NCBI RefSeq assembly: GCF_000751075.1
Contig: NZ_CCMG01000017.1
Location: 1-64,000 of the forward strand
Source: Rickettsia tamurae
GTDB lineage: Bacteria > Pseudomonadota > Alphaproteobacteria > Rickettsiales > Rickettsiaceae
Length of the DNA: 64,000 nucleotides
Direction: 5' to 3'
Part shown: piece by piece, positions 45,213 to 55,034 of the stretch
How the letters are laid out: the number at the start of each line of letters is the position of its first letter
How positions within the stretch are numbered: the stretch's first letter is position 1
Position numbers and translations under genes: made by a program
The notes under the pieces: model-generated
What the model was told of the DNA's origin: nothing
Database searches by the model: none
The model's input: the letters and a program-made list of their open reading frames with translations, nothing else

Positions 45213-45529
45213 CATTGCTCCGAAGTAGTTGATATCGTCATTGCGAGGAGAGGAGAGGGTGTTGCACGGATCGGATTCTCATTGTCATCCCGCGACTTGA
45301 TCGCGGGATCCAGTTAAAAATACTATATTTTAAGTAGTTTTTTGGATCCCGTGGTCAAGCCACGGGATGACACCTAGTGCGTTTTTCGATCCACGCAACA
45401 ACGCTTACGGCTGCTCGCAATGACACCTCAGTATCCACGCAATAATGCTGCCAATAAGGTTCTTTTTAAGGGTTGTATAAAACAAAACCATCTCTTTTTA
45501 CCCTAAATTTAACCACGACATCTAAAAAT
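45213..45529. repeat. Repeat-containing gap between hisS and ABC-F remnant
   Basis: It contains a CCGTGGCTTG-type palindrome at 45293-45372 (TGTCATCCCGCGACTTGATC to GTCAAGCCACGGGATGACA) flanked by pieces of CATTGCGAG-type elements (CGTCATTGCGAGGAG near 45237, CTGCTCGCAATGAC near 45411). No gene seen. Confidence 0.75.
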
Positions 45530-46405
45530 ATGATTATTATAAACGATTTAGCCATGAGTTATGGTGCAAGAAGACTATTTACCGAAGTAAATTTGCATAT
45601 TAAAAACAATAAACGATATGGTTTAGTAGGTGCCAACGGAGCAGGTAAAACAACTTTTTTCAAAGTCTTAACTAAGGAAGAAGAGCCGGCTTTCGATGAG
45701 ATTAACATACCAAAAAACTCTAAAATAGGTTGTTTAAAACAAGATCAGTTTCTTTATGAAAATACTAAAATTATAGATACGGTAATAGCAGGGAATAAGG
45801 AGTTATGGAAAGCTTTACAGGAAAAAGAAGAGATATTAAATCGGCAAGAATGTAGCGATGAAGATGGGTATAAGCTTGGTGAACTTGAACAGGTAATATA
45901 CGATAATGACGGTTATACTGCTGAAATTTTTGCAGCTAGCTTGCTTGTAGGTTTTGGAATAGCCGAAAAATACCATTATGAGCCGCTTTCTGCGTTGTCA
46001 GAAGGTTATAAGCTTCGTGTATTACTCGCACAAAATCTATTTAATAATCCCGATATTTTACTACTCGACGAACCGACAAACCACCTTGATATAGAGTCAA
46101 GAGAAGCTCTTAAAAAATCTCTAATTGATTTTGATGGTACGGTAATATTAGTAACGCACGATCGTGATTTTGCAAAATCCATAGCAACAAGAATTATTGC
46201 TCTTTCCCATAGGAAAAATATTGTTGATTTTAAAGGTAAATATGATGATTATATTGAGAAATACGGTAAATTGCTCACTAAATATAGATATCATCATTGC
46301 GAGCAGGAATTGCCCGCGTGGATACCCCACGTCATTGCGAGCAGCCATAGGCTGCGTGGCAATCTCGTCAAATATCCTGAGATTGCTTCGTCAATTACTT
46401 CGTAA
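45530..46405 (+). pseudogene. ABC-F family ATPase, truncated after first nucleotide-binding domain
   Basis: ABC-F proteins have two ATP-binding domains and act on ribosomes. Here only the first is left: Walker A GLVGANGAGKTTFFKVL (about 34), a degraded signature LSALSEGYKLRVLLAQ, Walker B DILLLDEPTNHLDIESRE and the switch LVTHDRDF. After about residue 265 (linker KYDDYIEKYG) the frame runs into a CATTGCGAG palindromic element and ends with repeat-derived residues. The second domain is not found downstream. Start ATG at 45530. Probably non-functional, though the frame is still open. Confidence 0.82.
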
Positions 46406-46422
46406 TTTTCCTCGCAATGACG
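46330..46422. repeat. Palindromic element ending the ABC-F frame
   Basis: CGTCATTGCGAGCAGCCATAG to TAATTTTCCTCGCAATGACG with internal GGCAATCTCG/GAGATTGC pairing. A further CATTGCGAGCAGG half-copy lies just upstream at 46294. It encodes the terminal residues of the truncated ABC-F protein. Confidence 0.82.
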
Positions 46423-46464
46423 ATGAAAATCGAGTCATACAACAAAGCAGAATCTTAAATTTAA

Positions 46465-48064
46465 TCACTCCACATTATAAAACTCTAAATGATGACCGCT
46501 AATAAACTTTTTTACTTCAGCATGTTTACCGTACTCATCAAAATTTAATAATAACCCTTGTTTGTTCGTTAAAATATAATATATTCGTAAATAGTCGGTC
46601 ATCACAGTCCCATTTAGCTTTAAAAGCATTTTCCTTAATAAGTTTAACTCCGTTTACTCCGTGTTTGTGATATATTATTCTTTTTTTAAAGCAGAGATAA
46701 AAGGCGTAATTTTACTGTTATCAAAGGTATTATAGATTTTTTTAGAAATTGTACCGTAACAATCAAATCCTCTATATAAATTTAGCCGTACCTTTTGTTA
46801 CTTCCTGATTATCAATTTTAGTTTGACCTTCTTTAGGAATATTCCAAGAATTATTATTGAAGTGAGTAATCTTTTGAATGGCTAGATAAAATTCATGTTT
46901 CTTTTTTAGTTGATAATATTGATGAATTTTTTTTATTGGAAATTCTGTTATAAAAAGCCATGTATTCACAGCCATCATATATTGATGAATAGAAAGGAAC
47001 TAAGGTATTTTTTTTAATTACATCTAACTTCTTATAAGAAATTTCATATGGATTAGTTAACATTTCTAGAATGTATTTTATATATTCTACCGGCACATAT
47101 TGTATTAAGCCGTTAGCTTTATCAAATTCGCCTTGTATTCTATAATTAGACCATAAATGATAGGCTGCTGTTGGATGTGTGGGTAGAAGCACAAAGGCAT
47201 ATTCATAACATTTAGTAGACATATCATAGCTTCCGGTTTCCTCATAAGCACGACCTATTCTATAATACTACTGGGCTAAAACCTGATTTTCAGTATTAGT
47301 ATTTAACGAAAAAATAGATTCCTCAAGTAACGCTTTTGCCTCTTCAAAATTCTTATTCTCTATTAATAAATCAGAGAATTGACCTGACAAATCTAAGCTG
47401 AATTTTATATATGGTACTAGTGCTTGGGTAATTTTAAGTTTAGATTCCGGTTCAATAAGTTTTAGCACAAGAAGTATATATTCTGCACATTTGCTATATT
47501 GTTCAACTTCTTTTGCAAAGTGATTAAAATATAAATTTGTTGCTGTAATTATATATTTAAATATCTCTTTAGCAGCTTCATTATGTCTATTTAATATACT
47601 ACATTGAAAGGCGAGACTCATTATTTGAATTTTGGTTAGCGTATCAGGTGGTATAGTAATGATTTTATCCGGTATCCATTTTATGGATTCACCATCTAAT
47701 TTATATTCAAAAAAGCCGGGTCTTGTATTATCTTATAATTTTTCAACAATTCATGATTTTTGTAGCTTTTATACGGATAATTAGACATTAATCTATGCAT
47801 TAGTGAATGCTTAATTTCTATAGCTTTTTTACTACTAACATTTTTAGCTTTTTCACTATTTAAATGTCCAAATATATAGGTCATCACTTCTATAGCAGCA
47901 CCAACAGTTGGTATAGATGAAAAGTTTTTATCCATTTCTACTACACTAAGACCGGGAGAGTTTTTTCTAAATTGTTTTATACTAGTTTGCGATAATATAT
48001 CAGCGTTGCTACAAATCTCAGTAGTATCGAGCTTAAAGGTAATTGAAGGCTCTGCATTTTTCAT
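46465..48064 (-). pseudogene. Large TPR-like protein, multiply frameshifted
   Basis: Minus-strand pieces join into one long helical protein starting at 48064 (MKNAEPSITFKLDTTEICSN). They pass through FEYKLDGESIKWIPDKIITI, MSLAFQCSILNRHNEAAKEI and FSDLLIENKNFEEAKALLEE to YYRIGRAYEETGSYDMSTKC, YEYAFVLLPTHPTAAYHLWS and finally GLLLNFDEYGKHAEVKKFIS before a stop at 46465-46467. Several 34-residue-like helical repeats (EEAKALLEE, YDMSTKCYEYAF) suggest tetratricopeptide repeats. Frameshifts or stops occur near 47700, 47268, 46940 and further 3'. Function unknown. Confidence 0.6.
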
Positions 48065-48237
48065 GAATATAATTTAGTATTAGTTGGGCTTAAGAACTGC
48101 TATAATATGATAAGAAAGTTTTGAAGTTTTACATAGAATTATTATTTACAATAGCCTCTAAAATAATAACAAAGAAGCTTAAGAAGACAATAGAGTTCTT
48201 AATTTAAAATGATAGTGAAATAGAGAAAGCCATGACT

Positions 48238-48901
48238 TTACCGTGTTATAGCTAAACCGCATTCAGTAGCTATAGATGAGAAATTTACTAATTGTCCTAT
48301 ACGAGTAGCACAGATTTTCAAAAAAGTTTGAAATGTTGAAGTGTCGGTAATGTTTTTAAGTTGCCTAACATCTCTTTCGATGTAGGTACGTATATAGTTT
48401 CTATACCATATTGTAGGCAATAAGTCTTGAGTGTAAAGTTTAGGGTAAAAACCTTTAAATATAAAATTTAGAGGTTCTCCCGTAACAGGTAATTTACTAT
48501 TGATTTCGTTATGACTAAGAGGCAGTAAATATACTATAGCTGCTCTACCTGCTAAGGATTGTGAGATACTTTCAAGTAATAAAAAATTCTGTGAGCCTGT
48601 TAAAATAAATTGTCCGGCAATTTGGTCGTTATCTACTTTCGTTTGTATATATGAAAATAAGTCAGGACAATATTGTACTTCATCAATAATTGCTCCTTGG
48701 CTATAAGTAGATAAAAAACCTCTAGGATCTTTTTTAGCAAATTCTCTTACATCTACATCTTCAAGCGAGACATAAGGTTTATCTGAAAAAATCATTTTTA
48801 CTAGAGTAGTCTTGCCGGATTGACGAGGCCCTGTAACAGTAAACTACCGGATAATATTTTGCTGAATATTTTATATAATCGGTTATATCACGATCAAACA
48901 T
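48238..48901 (-). pseudogene. AAA_14/DUF4143-type ATPase, broken
   Basis: The upstream frame from 48901 reads MFDRDITDYIKYSAKYYPV. After a shift near 48840 the Walker A TGPRQSGKTTLVKMIFSD becomes readable. The main frame (48238-48795) continues with Walker B region QGAIIDEVQYCPDLFSYIQ, FILTGSQNFLLLESISQSL, LLPLSHNEI and NYIRTYIERDVRQLKNI. This is the layout of ATPases of the AAA_14 plus DUF4143 type, often toxin-antitoxin-associated or of unknown role. It stops before the C-terminal nuclease-like DUF4143 domain. One frameshift and a 3' truncation make it a pseudogene. Confidence 0.82.
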
Positions 48902-49157
48902 AATATAATTTATTTAATATTGTACAAATTATAAATCCAATTTCTATTTTGTACAATATTTTTTTGTATTATTCAAATACAAATCCAGCAAAATATTTAT
49001 GAAAATATCCGGTATCATATTTTGAGTCTCCTATAACCTTGGTCAAGCCACGGTATGACACTGAATTGATCACTAAAAATTTTTCACATAACCTAATGAC
49101 AAAAGTAAAATATGAATATATTATTTAATTTTAGAATAATTAAATAATATACATTCA

Positions 49158-49883
49158 ATGAGTGCAGATACTAATATTAGCGATAGCTTAGAAATTGTTA
49201 CGCAAGATCATTTATCGATTTTTTCTTTAATAAGTTCATCCGACACTATCGGTAAGTCGGTTATGTTGATGCTTCTTATTGCCTCGATTTGGTCGTGGGC
49301 TATTATTTTGGACAAAATATTTAAGCTAGCACAAGTACAGCGAAGAATGAAGAACTTTGAAAATGTGTTTTGGTCCGGTGGAGTATTGGAGCAATTATAT
49401 GAAAGCATAAAGAGGTCGGTTAATAATCCGCTAGCTTTAATATTCGTATCCGCTATGGATGAGTGTAAGAGTTTAAGTACTAAAGGGCTTTCTGATGCAT
49501 TAAAAAATAACCATAAAGAGCGTATCACAAATTCAATGTATCTAGCTCAAAATAGAGAAGTCGAAAAGCTTGAGAAGAATTTAAGCTTCTTGGCAACCGT
49601 CGGGTCAAGTGCTCCTTTCGTGGGTTTATTCGGTACCGTTTGGGGGATCATGCACAGCTTTCAATCGATTGCTACTTCAAAAAATACTTCTCTTGCCGTA
49701 GTAGCTCCCGGAATTGCCGAGGCGTTACTTGCAACTGCGATAGGCTTATTTGCAGCTATTCCGGCAGGAATTTTTTATAATTATCTGATTTCCCGTATTA
49801 CTCTTATCAATAATAAGATTGAAGATTTTATTATTGAGTTAAATTCTATACTTTCTAAGGCAATTGATCAGGAGAAAATGTAA
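49158..49883 (+). CDS. tolQ: TolQ, proton-channel subunit of the Tol-Pal system
   Basis: This 241-residue inner-membrane protein of the MotA/TolQ/ExbB family has three helices (about 34-52, 148-170 and 190-212). The conserved LATVGSSAPFVGLFGTVWGI and PGIAEALLATAIGLFAAIPA line the proton path. It energises TolA with TolR. The stop shares a base with the tolR start (TAATG). The 256-base gap upstream shows one half palindrome (49029-49060) and no other gene. Confidence 0.96.
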   Translation: MSADTNISDSLEIVTQDHLSIFSLISSSDTIGKSVMLMLLIASIWSWAIILDKIFKLAQVQRRMKNFENVFWSGGVLEQLYESIKRSVNNPLALIFVSAMDECKSLSTKGLSDALKNNHKERITNSMYLAQNREVEKLEKNLSFLATVGSSAPFVGLFGTVWGIMHSFQSIATSKNTSLAVVAPGIAEALLATAIGLFAAIPAGIFYNYLISRITLINNKIEDFIIELNSILSKAIDQEKM

Positions 49884-50314
49884 TGGCTATAAAGTTTGCC
49901 GGAAGTAATAGAAAAAGTAAAAGAGCGGTAGTTAGCGAAATTAACGTTACGCCACTTGTTGACGTGATGCTTGTGCTATTAATTATTTTTATGATTACTT
50001 CTCCAATGCTTGTTTCAGGGGTAAATGTGGATTTGCCTGAGACAAATTCAAGCCCGATTTCAGGGCAGGATGAGCCTTTGGTTGTTACTATCAATAATAA
50101 AGGCGAAATTTTCTTACTTGAAACTCCAATAGAAAGAACGCATTTAACCGACAAGCTTGCAAATATCACTAAAGAAAAAAAGGATGCTAGAATTTTTGTA
50201 AGAGGCGATAGAAATGTTTCTTATGGGCAGGTAGTAGAGATAGTTGCCGAAATTCATGCTGCTGGCTTTTCTCGTGTAGCTCTTATTTCAAATATTAAGA
50301 ATAATGAAAAGTAA
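49883..50314 (+). CDS. tolR: TolR, Tol-Pal subunit
   Basis: This 143-residue ExbD/TolR family protein has a single N-terminal helix carrying the essential Asp: VSEINVTPLVDVMLVLLIIF. The periplasmic domain has LPETNSSPISGQDEPLVVTI and IFVRGDRNVSYGQVVEIVAE. It overlaps tolA by 11 bases and tolQ by one, forming a tightly coupled tolQRA operon. Confidence 0.96.
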   Translation: MAIKFAGSNRKSKRAVVSEINVTPLVDVMLVLLIIFMITSPMLVSGVNVDLPETNSSPISGQDEPLVVTINNKGEIFLLETPIERTHLTDKLANITKEKKDARIFVRGDRNVSYGQVVEIVAEIHAAGFSRVALISNIKNNEK

Positions 50315-51275
50315 TCAAAATAAGGATAATTTTACGGTTTTCCTTACCTTCTCTGTTGTTCTGCACTTACTTCTTTTATATTTTTTTCTATTCAGTATGC
50401 CGTCACTTTTTGAAAAATTACCGGAAGAGCAAACTATAACTTTTGAAATGTTACCTGTTAGCGATAAATCAAATATTATCACTCAGACAAAGCAAAAAGA
50501 AGTCCCCATAGAAAACGAAGACGCTAAAAAATCTGAGCAGAGTAAGCCAAAAGAAGAAGAACCGCAAGATTTGCCTAAAGAAGAAAAAGCAAAAGAGCCT
50601 GAGGCTAAAACAATAGAAGAAAAGCCTAAAATAGAAGAGAAAAAACCTATAGAAGAACCAAAGCCTGAAGAAGCGAAAGAAGCGTTGCCTGAGAAAAAAG
50701 AAGAAGTAAAGGAAGAAAAACCTAAAGAAGAGGAAAAAAAACAAGCAGAAGAGAAGAAGCCCGAAGAAAAGAAAGAGGAAAAGAAACCGGCTGAGAAACC
50801 TAAAGAGGTGAAGAAAAAAGAGCCTAAAACCGATGAGCTTGATTCTTTGCTGAAGAATTTAGAACAATCTTCGGAAGGGAATAATGTAAAATCCAATAAG
50901 CATCAAAGGTCAAAAAAAGCTGATAATGCAAAAGAAGCTAAAGGGGTTTATACGGATGGGCTGCTTCTTTCCGATAGTGAAACATCTTTAATAAAAAGAC
51001 AAATTGAAAGACATTGGAGTAATGTACCGGCAGGGGTTAGAGGTAATAATAAGGTAAAAGTTATTATTAGCATTACACTAGATAAAGCAGGTAATGTTGA
51101 ACAGGCAAAGGTTAAAGAAAAAATCTGTCCTAATATTCTGGCTAGCGTTTGTGAAGCTTTAGCGGATAATGCAATTAGAGCAGTATGGCAGGCAAGCCCT
51201 ATCGAAAACATTGATCCTGCTCGTTTTAACCATTGGAAAGAGATTAATTTTAGCTTTGATCCGAGTAAATTGTAG
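50304..51275 (+). CDS. tolA: TolA, periplasm-spanning subunit of Tol-Pal
   Basis: It is anchored by one helix (about 10-30, FTVFLTFSVVLHLLLLYFFL). Residues 60-195 form a long Lys/Glu/Pro-rich rod, full of KEE and KPEE repeats. The C-terminal domain (about 215-323) has SETSLIKRQIERHWSNVPAG, VIISITLDKAGNVEQAKV and ADNAIRAVWQASPIEN, which contact TolB and Pal in the family. The rod DNA is purine-rich, which produces long meaningless frames on the other strand. No pal or ybgF follows it here. Confidence 0.93.
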   Translation: MKSNQNKDNFTVFLTFSVVLHLLLLYFFLFSMPSLFEKLPEEQTITFEMLPVSDKSNIITQTKQKEVPIENEDAKKSEQSKPKEEEPQDLPKEEKAKEPEAKTIEEKPKIEEKKPIEEPKPEEAKEALPEKKEEVKEEKPKEEEKKQAEEKKPEEKKEEKKPAEKPKEVKKKEPKTDELDSLLKNLEQSSEGNNVKSNKHQRSKKADNAKEAKGVYTDGLLLSDSETSLIKRQIERHWSNVPAGVRGNNKVKVIISITLDKAGNVEQAKVKEKICPNILASVCEALADNAIRAVWQASPIENIDPARFNHWKEINFSFDPSKL

Positions 51276-51310
51276 GTTGGGCATTGCCTGTGTGGATACC
51301 AATACCACCC

Positions 51311-51410
51311 CGTCATTGCGAGCAGTCGTAGACTGCGTGGCAATCTCATGAAATAATAACAAACTCCTGAGATTGCTTCGTCAATTGCTATGCAATTTCC
51401 TCGCAATGAC
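51311..51410. repeat. Palindromic element, near-identical to 59910 and 62681 copies
   Basis: CGTCATTGCGAGCAGTCGTAG to ATGCAATTTCCTCGCAATGAC. Its middle CTCATGAAATAATAACAAAC is identical in the copy at 59910-60008 and present as the reverse complement at 62681-62782. Confidence 0.88.
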
Positions 51411-51479
51411 TATTTTCGAGCCACGTAGGCAAGCCTTTCGCAGGAATGACATTAAGAACCATGCAATAATTTAAAAATA

Positions 51480-51677
51480 TTATTCATCATGTTCGTGGTA
51501 ATCACCGATTAATTCAAGACCCATATCTTTTCGCTCATTATCAAAACAACAATAGCAGCAATAATCTATCAAGAATAATAAAGTTGCTCCCATTAAAAGT
51601 AGAGTCAAAGCAGTACTACTAGAGCTTGTTAGCTCATATTCTGAAGGTAATAAATCCGTAGGGATGTCTTTGTTCAT
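51480..51677 (-). CDS. Small membrane protein, unidentified
   Basis: A 65-residue frame with one hydrophobic helix (about 22-42, TALTLLLMGATLLFLIDYC) followed by a cysteine cluster YCCYCCFDNERKD and an acidic tail GDYHEHDE. ATG start. The amphipathic order and lack of repeat sequence suggest a real gene, but I do not recognise it. The Cys cluster at the membrane edge might be acylated or bind metal; this is speculation. Confidence 0.4.
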   Translation of the reverse strand: MNKDIPTDLLPSEYELTSSSSTALTLLLMGATLLFLIDYCCYCCFDNERKDMGLELIGDYHEHDE

Positions 51678-51824
51678 AAAACTTAGTTATTATGTTTACT
51701 ATTTGTAAATAAAAAAACTCTATAACTTTGTCTATTAAAATTAGATTTATTTCACAAAGTTTTAAGAGCAGGATAAGTAAATAACAATAAATGGCATAGA
51801 TTTAGACCAAAATGGACTATCATA

Positions 51825-52733
51825 GAGCATAGCCTGTTTTATAATATGCATAACCATAGAAAAAACCGCATATAGTGCTTAAAGCTATATATATTAGCCC
51901 GCCTTGAAAATTGTGTTGACCCCAAATATTAAAGATGCTACAATAAAAGCTAGAATTTGCTGTTTCGGTAAAAGATTTTGTAATATTCTTTGTAAAAACC
52001 CTCGAAAGAATACTTCCTTAGCCATACAAACAAGAAAGAAATTATTAATTGCCCATATCGGTAATGTGCTTGGTGTTTTAGGTTCAAATAAAACGTAACC
52101 GCTTATTAAAGATAGAACCATAATAATTATTATACACAGTAATAAAGATAGTAATGTGTATTTTACAGTGCCGCTACTCTCTTGTTTTTCTAAAGACATC
52201 TTTCTAAACTTCGCTTCTAGAGGTGATTTAGACGTTGAACCGGTACTCGCATCCTCACGGTCTATGCGGTGCTGCGTTCCGTGTCTCCTTTAAATTCCTC
52301 TCTATAAGCTGGTCTAGAAAGATGTCTAATATATAAATCACTGATAGAGAAAATTATTAAAGCCGGCATTACCTTATCAAAATTTAGATACATAGAAAAC
52401 GGTATGGATAATTCCGATAACTGTACTTTATTAATAGCAAGTATATTAAAAAAATCCCGGAACTTTATGAAAAGCAAATAAAGTAAAACAAAGGGAGATT
52501 AATATAAATAATAAGGTTTTTAGTACTTTATTTAACTGTAAATTAGAATAGGCATAGGTAATAGCAGCAAAAATAGATAAAGCCCCAACTCCTATAATAT
52601 TTATTACGCCTTGATATAAAGCGGCTAAAATTGTAATGCCTATGCCTAAATATGCAGGTCTTTTATCACGACAAAATAAAGATATTAAGATTGTTGTAAT
52701 GAGAAAAATGTAGGTGGATAGTTAAGGATGGCA
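51825..52733 (-). pseudogene. CPBP-family intramembrane protease, broken and carrying RPE1
   Basis: Minus-strand reading from about 52733 gives hydrophobic segments AILNYPPTFF, GIGITILAALYQGVINIIGV, then [20 protein letters not shown]. An RPE1-like insert (52194-52327) follows, then VKYTLLSLLLCIIIIMVLSL and the CPBP motif region CMAKEVFFRGFLQRILQNLL. Active CPBP proteases have EExxxR; here it is KExxxR, so the first Glu is lost. Frameshifts near 52695 and 52470 break the frame. The hydrophobic pattern and the FFRGFLQ block support the family. Confidence 0.75.
52194..52327. repeat. RPE1-like palindromic element inside a pseudogene
   Basis: AGACATCTTTCTAAACTTCG at the left and TCTAGAAAGATGTCT at the right. 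The minus strand encodes [18 protein letters not shown], the RPE1 peptide. It interrupts the CPBP protease gene between two membrane helices and connects to both flanking protein parts. Confidence 0.88.
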
Positions 52734-52906
52734 TATAAACCTTTGTAAAAAACTATTTTTAATATATGGTTATTTTTTAGCATTAAAAATAGAAAAATTA
52801 TTAAATATAGAGATTTTTAATAAATAATAATTGGATTTTAAAAAGAAAATATAAAAGATAATCATAAGAAAAACCAATAAAATAATATATAGAATTGGGA
52901 GATTTT

Positions 52907-53614
52907 ATGAAAGATATAGAATATTGGGAAAAAAATTTTGAAAGCTGTAAATATTCAGATAAATTAATCGAAAGGCTTTTGTTTTTAAATACTCAAGTAA
53001 AACAACCTATCGATATTAGAGAAGTTAAAAAAGGTATTTATTATGCTCGTAAATATCATGGTGAGCAAATGCGTCAATCGGGTGACCCTTATTATTCTCA
53101 TCCAATCGCAGTAACAATTATGGTAGCGGAATTTGTAGCAAAAGAAGTGCCTAAACTCTTTACTTTTAGAATGCTACAAGCTGCATTACTTCATGACACT
53201 ATTGAAGATACTGAACTTACTGAAGAAATGATTAGCAACATTTTTGATGAAGAAGTAGCAAGGCATGTAGAAGGTCTAACTAGAATTAAACCTTGTGGAA
53301 AAATAAGTAGCGAGAAAAGTCTTATTTTATTAATTAAACAAAAAAGATACGATACGGCTCTTATAAAACTTTTTGATAGAATACATAATTTACAAACTTT
53401 AGAAGCAAAATCGCCTGAAAAAGCTCATAAAATAATTAAAGAGACATTAAAAAGCTTTTTAGTGTTAAGTGAAATACTTGAAATACCTGTAGTTTCAGAG
53501 CTTATATATACTGAATGTTATAAAAACAATTTAAAGTTTAATATAAATTCTACTTTTAATAAAATTATAAACTTTGATTCTTTTCCATTCTATCAAAATA
53601 AGTTACTCCCATGA
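52907..53614 (+). CDS. spoT: SpoT-like HD-domain (p)ppGpp hydrolase (intact)
   Basis: A 235-residue protein with only the hydrolase half of SpoT. HD metal sites are visible: PYYSHPIAVTIMVAEF, AALLHDTIEDTELTEEMI and LIKLFDRIHNLQTLEAKSPE. No synthetase or TGS domain. ATG at 52907 is preferred over an upstream TTG because GGGAG lies 6 bases before it. Likely role: lowering (p)ppGpp in the cytoplasm, inferred from the family. Its 3' end overlaps the 3' end of proP on the opposite strand by 50 bases. A broken copy of the same arrangement is at 1056-3010. Confidence 0.88.
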   Translation: MKDIEYWEKNFESCKYSDKLIERLLFLNTQVKQPIDIREVKKGIYYARKYHGEQMRQSGDPYYSHPIAVTIMVAEFVAKEVPKLFTFRMLQAALLHDTIEDTELTEEMISNIFDEEVARHVEGLTRIKPCGKISSEKSLILLIKQKRYDTALIKLFDRIHNLQTLEAKSPEKAHKIIKETLKSFLVLSEILEIPVVSELIYTECYKNNLKFNINSTFNKIINFDSFPFYQNKLLP

Positions 53615-54881
53615 AGAAAGTTATACCTACCGGAATGAAAATTAAAAATAATCCCCAATATCCTAGATAATTGGTAATATAAACTAAACCAAATGACGTT
53701 ATAATATAAGTAAATAATTTTGCTATTGCACTTAGCATACTAGTATATGTAAATCTCTTAAAAACCGGAAAATATTTATAAAATATAGGAGCTGCCGGTA
53801 CGTGATCAAATACGAATAATGCAGCTAAACATTGAAAAATAAAAATATATAAAGGAGTAGGGTTATAATTTAACATTATAGGAAAAAAAATGAGAGAGGT
53901 AAAAAATAGATATAATTTTACCTTTAGGATTTTTAAAGGATGAATTTTATAGCTAATAAATGCAAGACTGATAATACCGAGTAAATCTATTATAGATACC
54001 CAAAAATTTTGATTTATAATTTGATTCGGAGTAAATCCGCATTCTCTTTTTAATATATCACCGCAATATATATACACGAAATAAAAACACGGTGGTCTAG
54101 CACACTGGATAAAAAAATACCAAATAGAAGTGGCGTTTGGAACTTTTTGATCTAGAATATCTTTGTCAATTTCTTCAAGCATAATATTATTTTCTTGAAG
54201 TCTTAGTTTTAATTTGTTTCTTTTATTTGAAAATGCCTCTGCTTCTTTTAAACTAGTCCTTGCAATAGTACCTACAAAAGCGATAGTTGCACCAACGAAA
54301 AAGACTATACGCCAACTTGATTCATAGTGATAAATATTTTGATTAGTAAAAATTGATGCAACACCTAGTGCTATCGTCGTGCCTACGGCAGAAAATACGG
54401 TTATAATTGCTACTAATGGATATTGTATAGGAGGAGATGAATTTTCGGTTAAATACAGCTCTGCACCTCGTGTTTCTGCAGTTGCCGACATACCTTGAAT
54501 TATACGACATATAGTAAGAACCCAAGAGGCTGTTATACCTATCTGTGCATATGTTGGCATGCTGCCTATAATCACACAAGTAATAGCCATTAATAGGGTA
54601 GTTAAAACAACTACAATCTTACGTCCAAAACGATCACCTATATACCCAAATATTAATGCTCCTATAGGTCTTAGCAAATAGGTAGAACAGAAAGAAAAGG
54701 CAGTAAGCAACGAAAAAGTGAAAGAATCATATTCCGGAAAAAATAAATTATTTAAAAGCACCGCCATATGCACATAAAGCATAAGGTCAAAATACTCTAG
54801 AAATGTACCTATAGAAAGTAATCCGACAGCTTGTTTTTGTTCTTTATTTAAACTTCTTTGTTCTTTTTCGTAGCCTAACAT
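53565..54881 (-). CDS. proP: ProP-type MFS transporter (intact)
   Basis: This 438-residue transporter has 12 predicted helices. The MFS loop motif is FGYIGDRFGRKIVVVLTTLL and the start GLLSIGTFLEYFDLMLYVHM is typical of the metabolite:H+ symporter branch that includes ProP. The cargo in Rickettsia is unknown; proline or betaine is the name-giving substrate. It is tail-to-tail with the intact SpoT-like gene. It aligns end to end with the decayed copy at 1715-3010. Confidence 0.88.
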   Translation of the reverse strand: MLGYEKEQRSLNKEQKQAVGLLSIGTFLEYFDLMLYVHMAVLLNNLFFPEYDSFTFSLLTAFSFCSTYLLRPIGALIFGYIGDRFGRKIVVVLTTLLMAITCVIIGSMPTYAQIGITASWVLTICRIIQGMSATAETRGAELYLTENSSPPIQYPLVAIITVFSAVGTTIALGVASIFTNQNIYHYESSWRIVFFVGATIAFVGTIARTSLKEAEAFSNKRNKLKLRLQENNIMLEEIDKDILDQKVPNATSIWYFFIQCARPPCFYFVYIYCGDILKRECGFTPNQIINQNFWVSIIDLLGIISLAFISYKIHPLKILKVKLYLFFTSLIFFPIMLNYNPTPLYIFIFQCLAALFVFDHVPAAPIFYKYFPVFKRFTYTSMLSAIAKLFTYIITSFGLVYITNYLGYWGLFLIFIPVGITFFMGVTYFDRMEKNQSL

Positions 54882-55034
54882 AACCTTATATATATAATTA
54901 GATTACAAATAGGTTATACTTTTTTGGTTAAAAGTCAATAAAGGATTAATAATTTTTAATAAATATTTTTAATAAATATTGTTACAAAATATCTAGGTTC
55001 CGTAAAGTTATCTAACCTAAAATTTTCAAATTAT

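Noticed and set aside
50469-50896. Long minus-strand Phe/Ser-rich frames opposite tolA
   Set aside because: They are the antisense of the Lys/Glu codon runs in the TolA rod; no protein-like composition.
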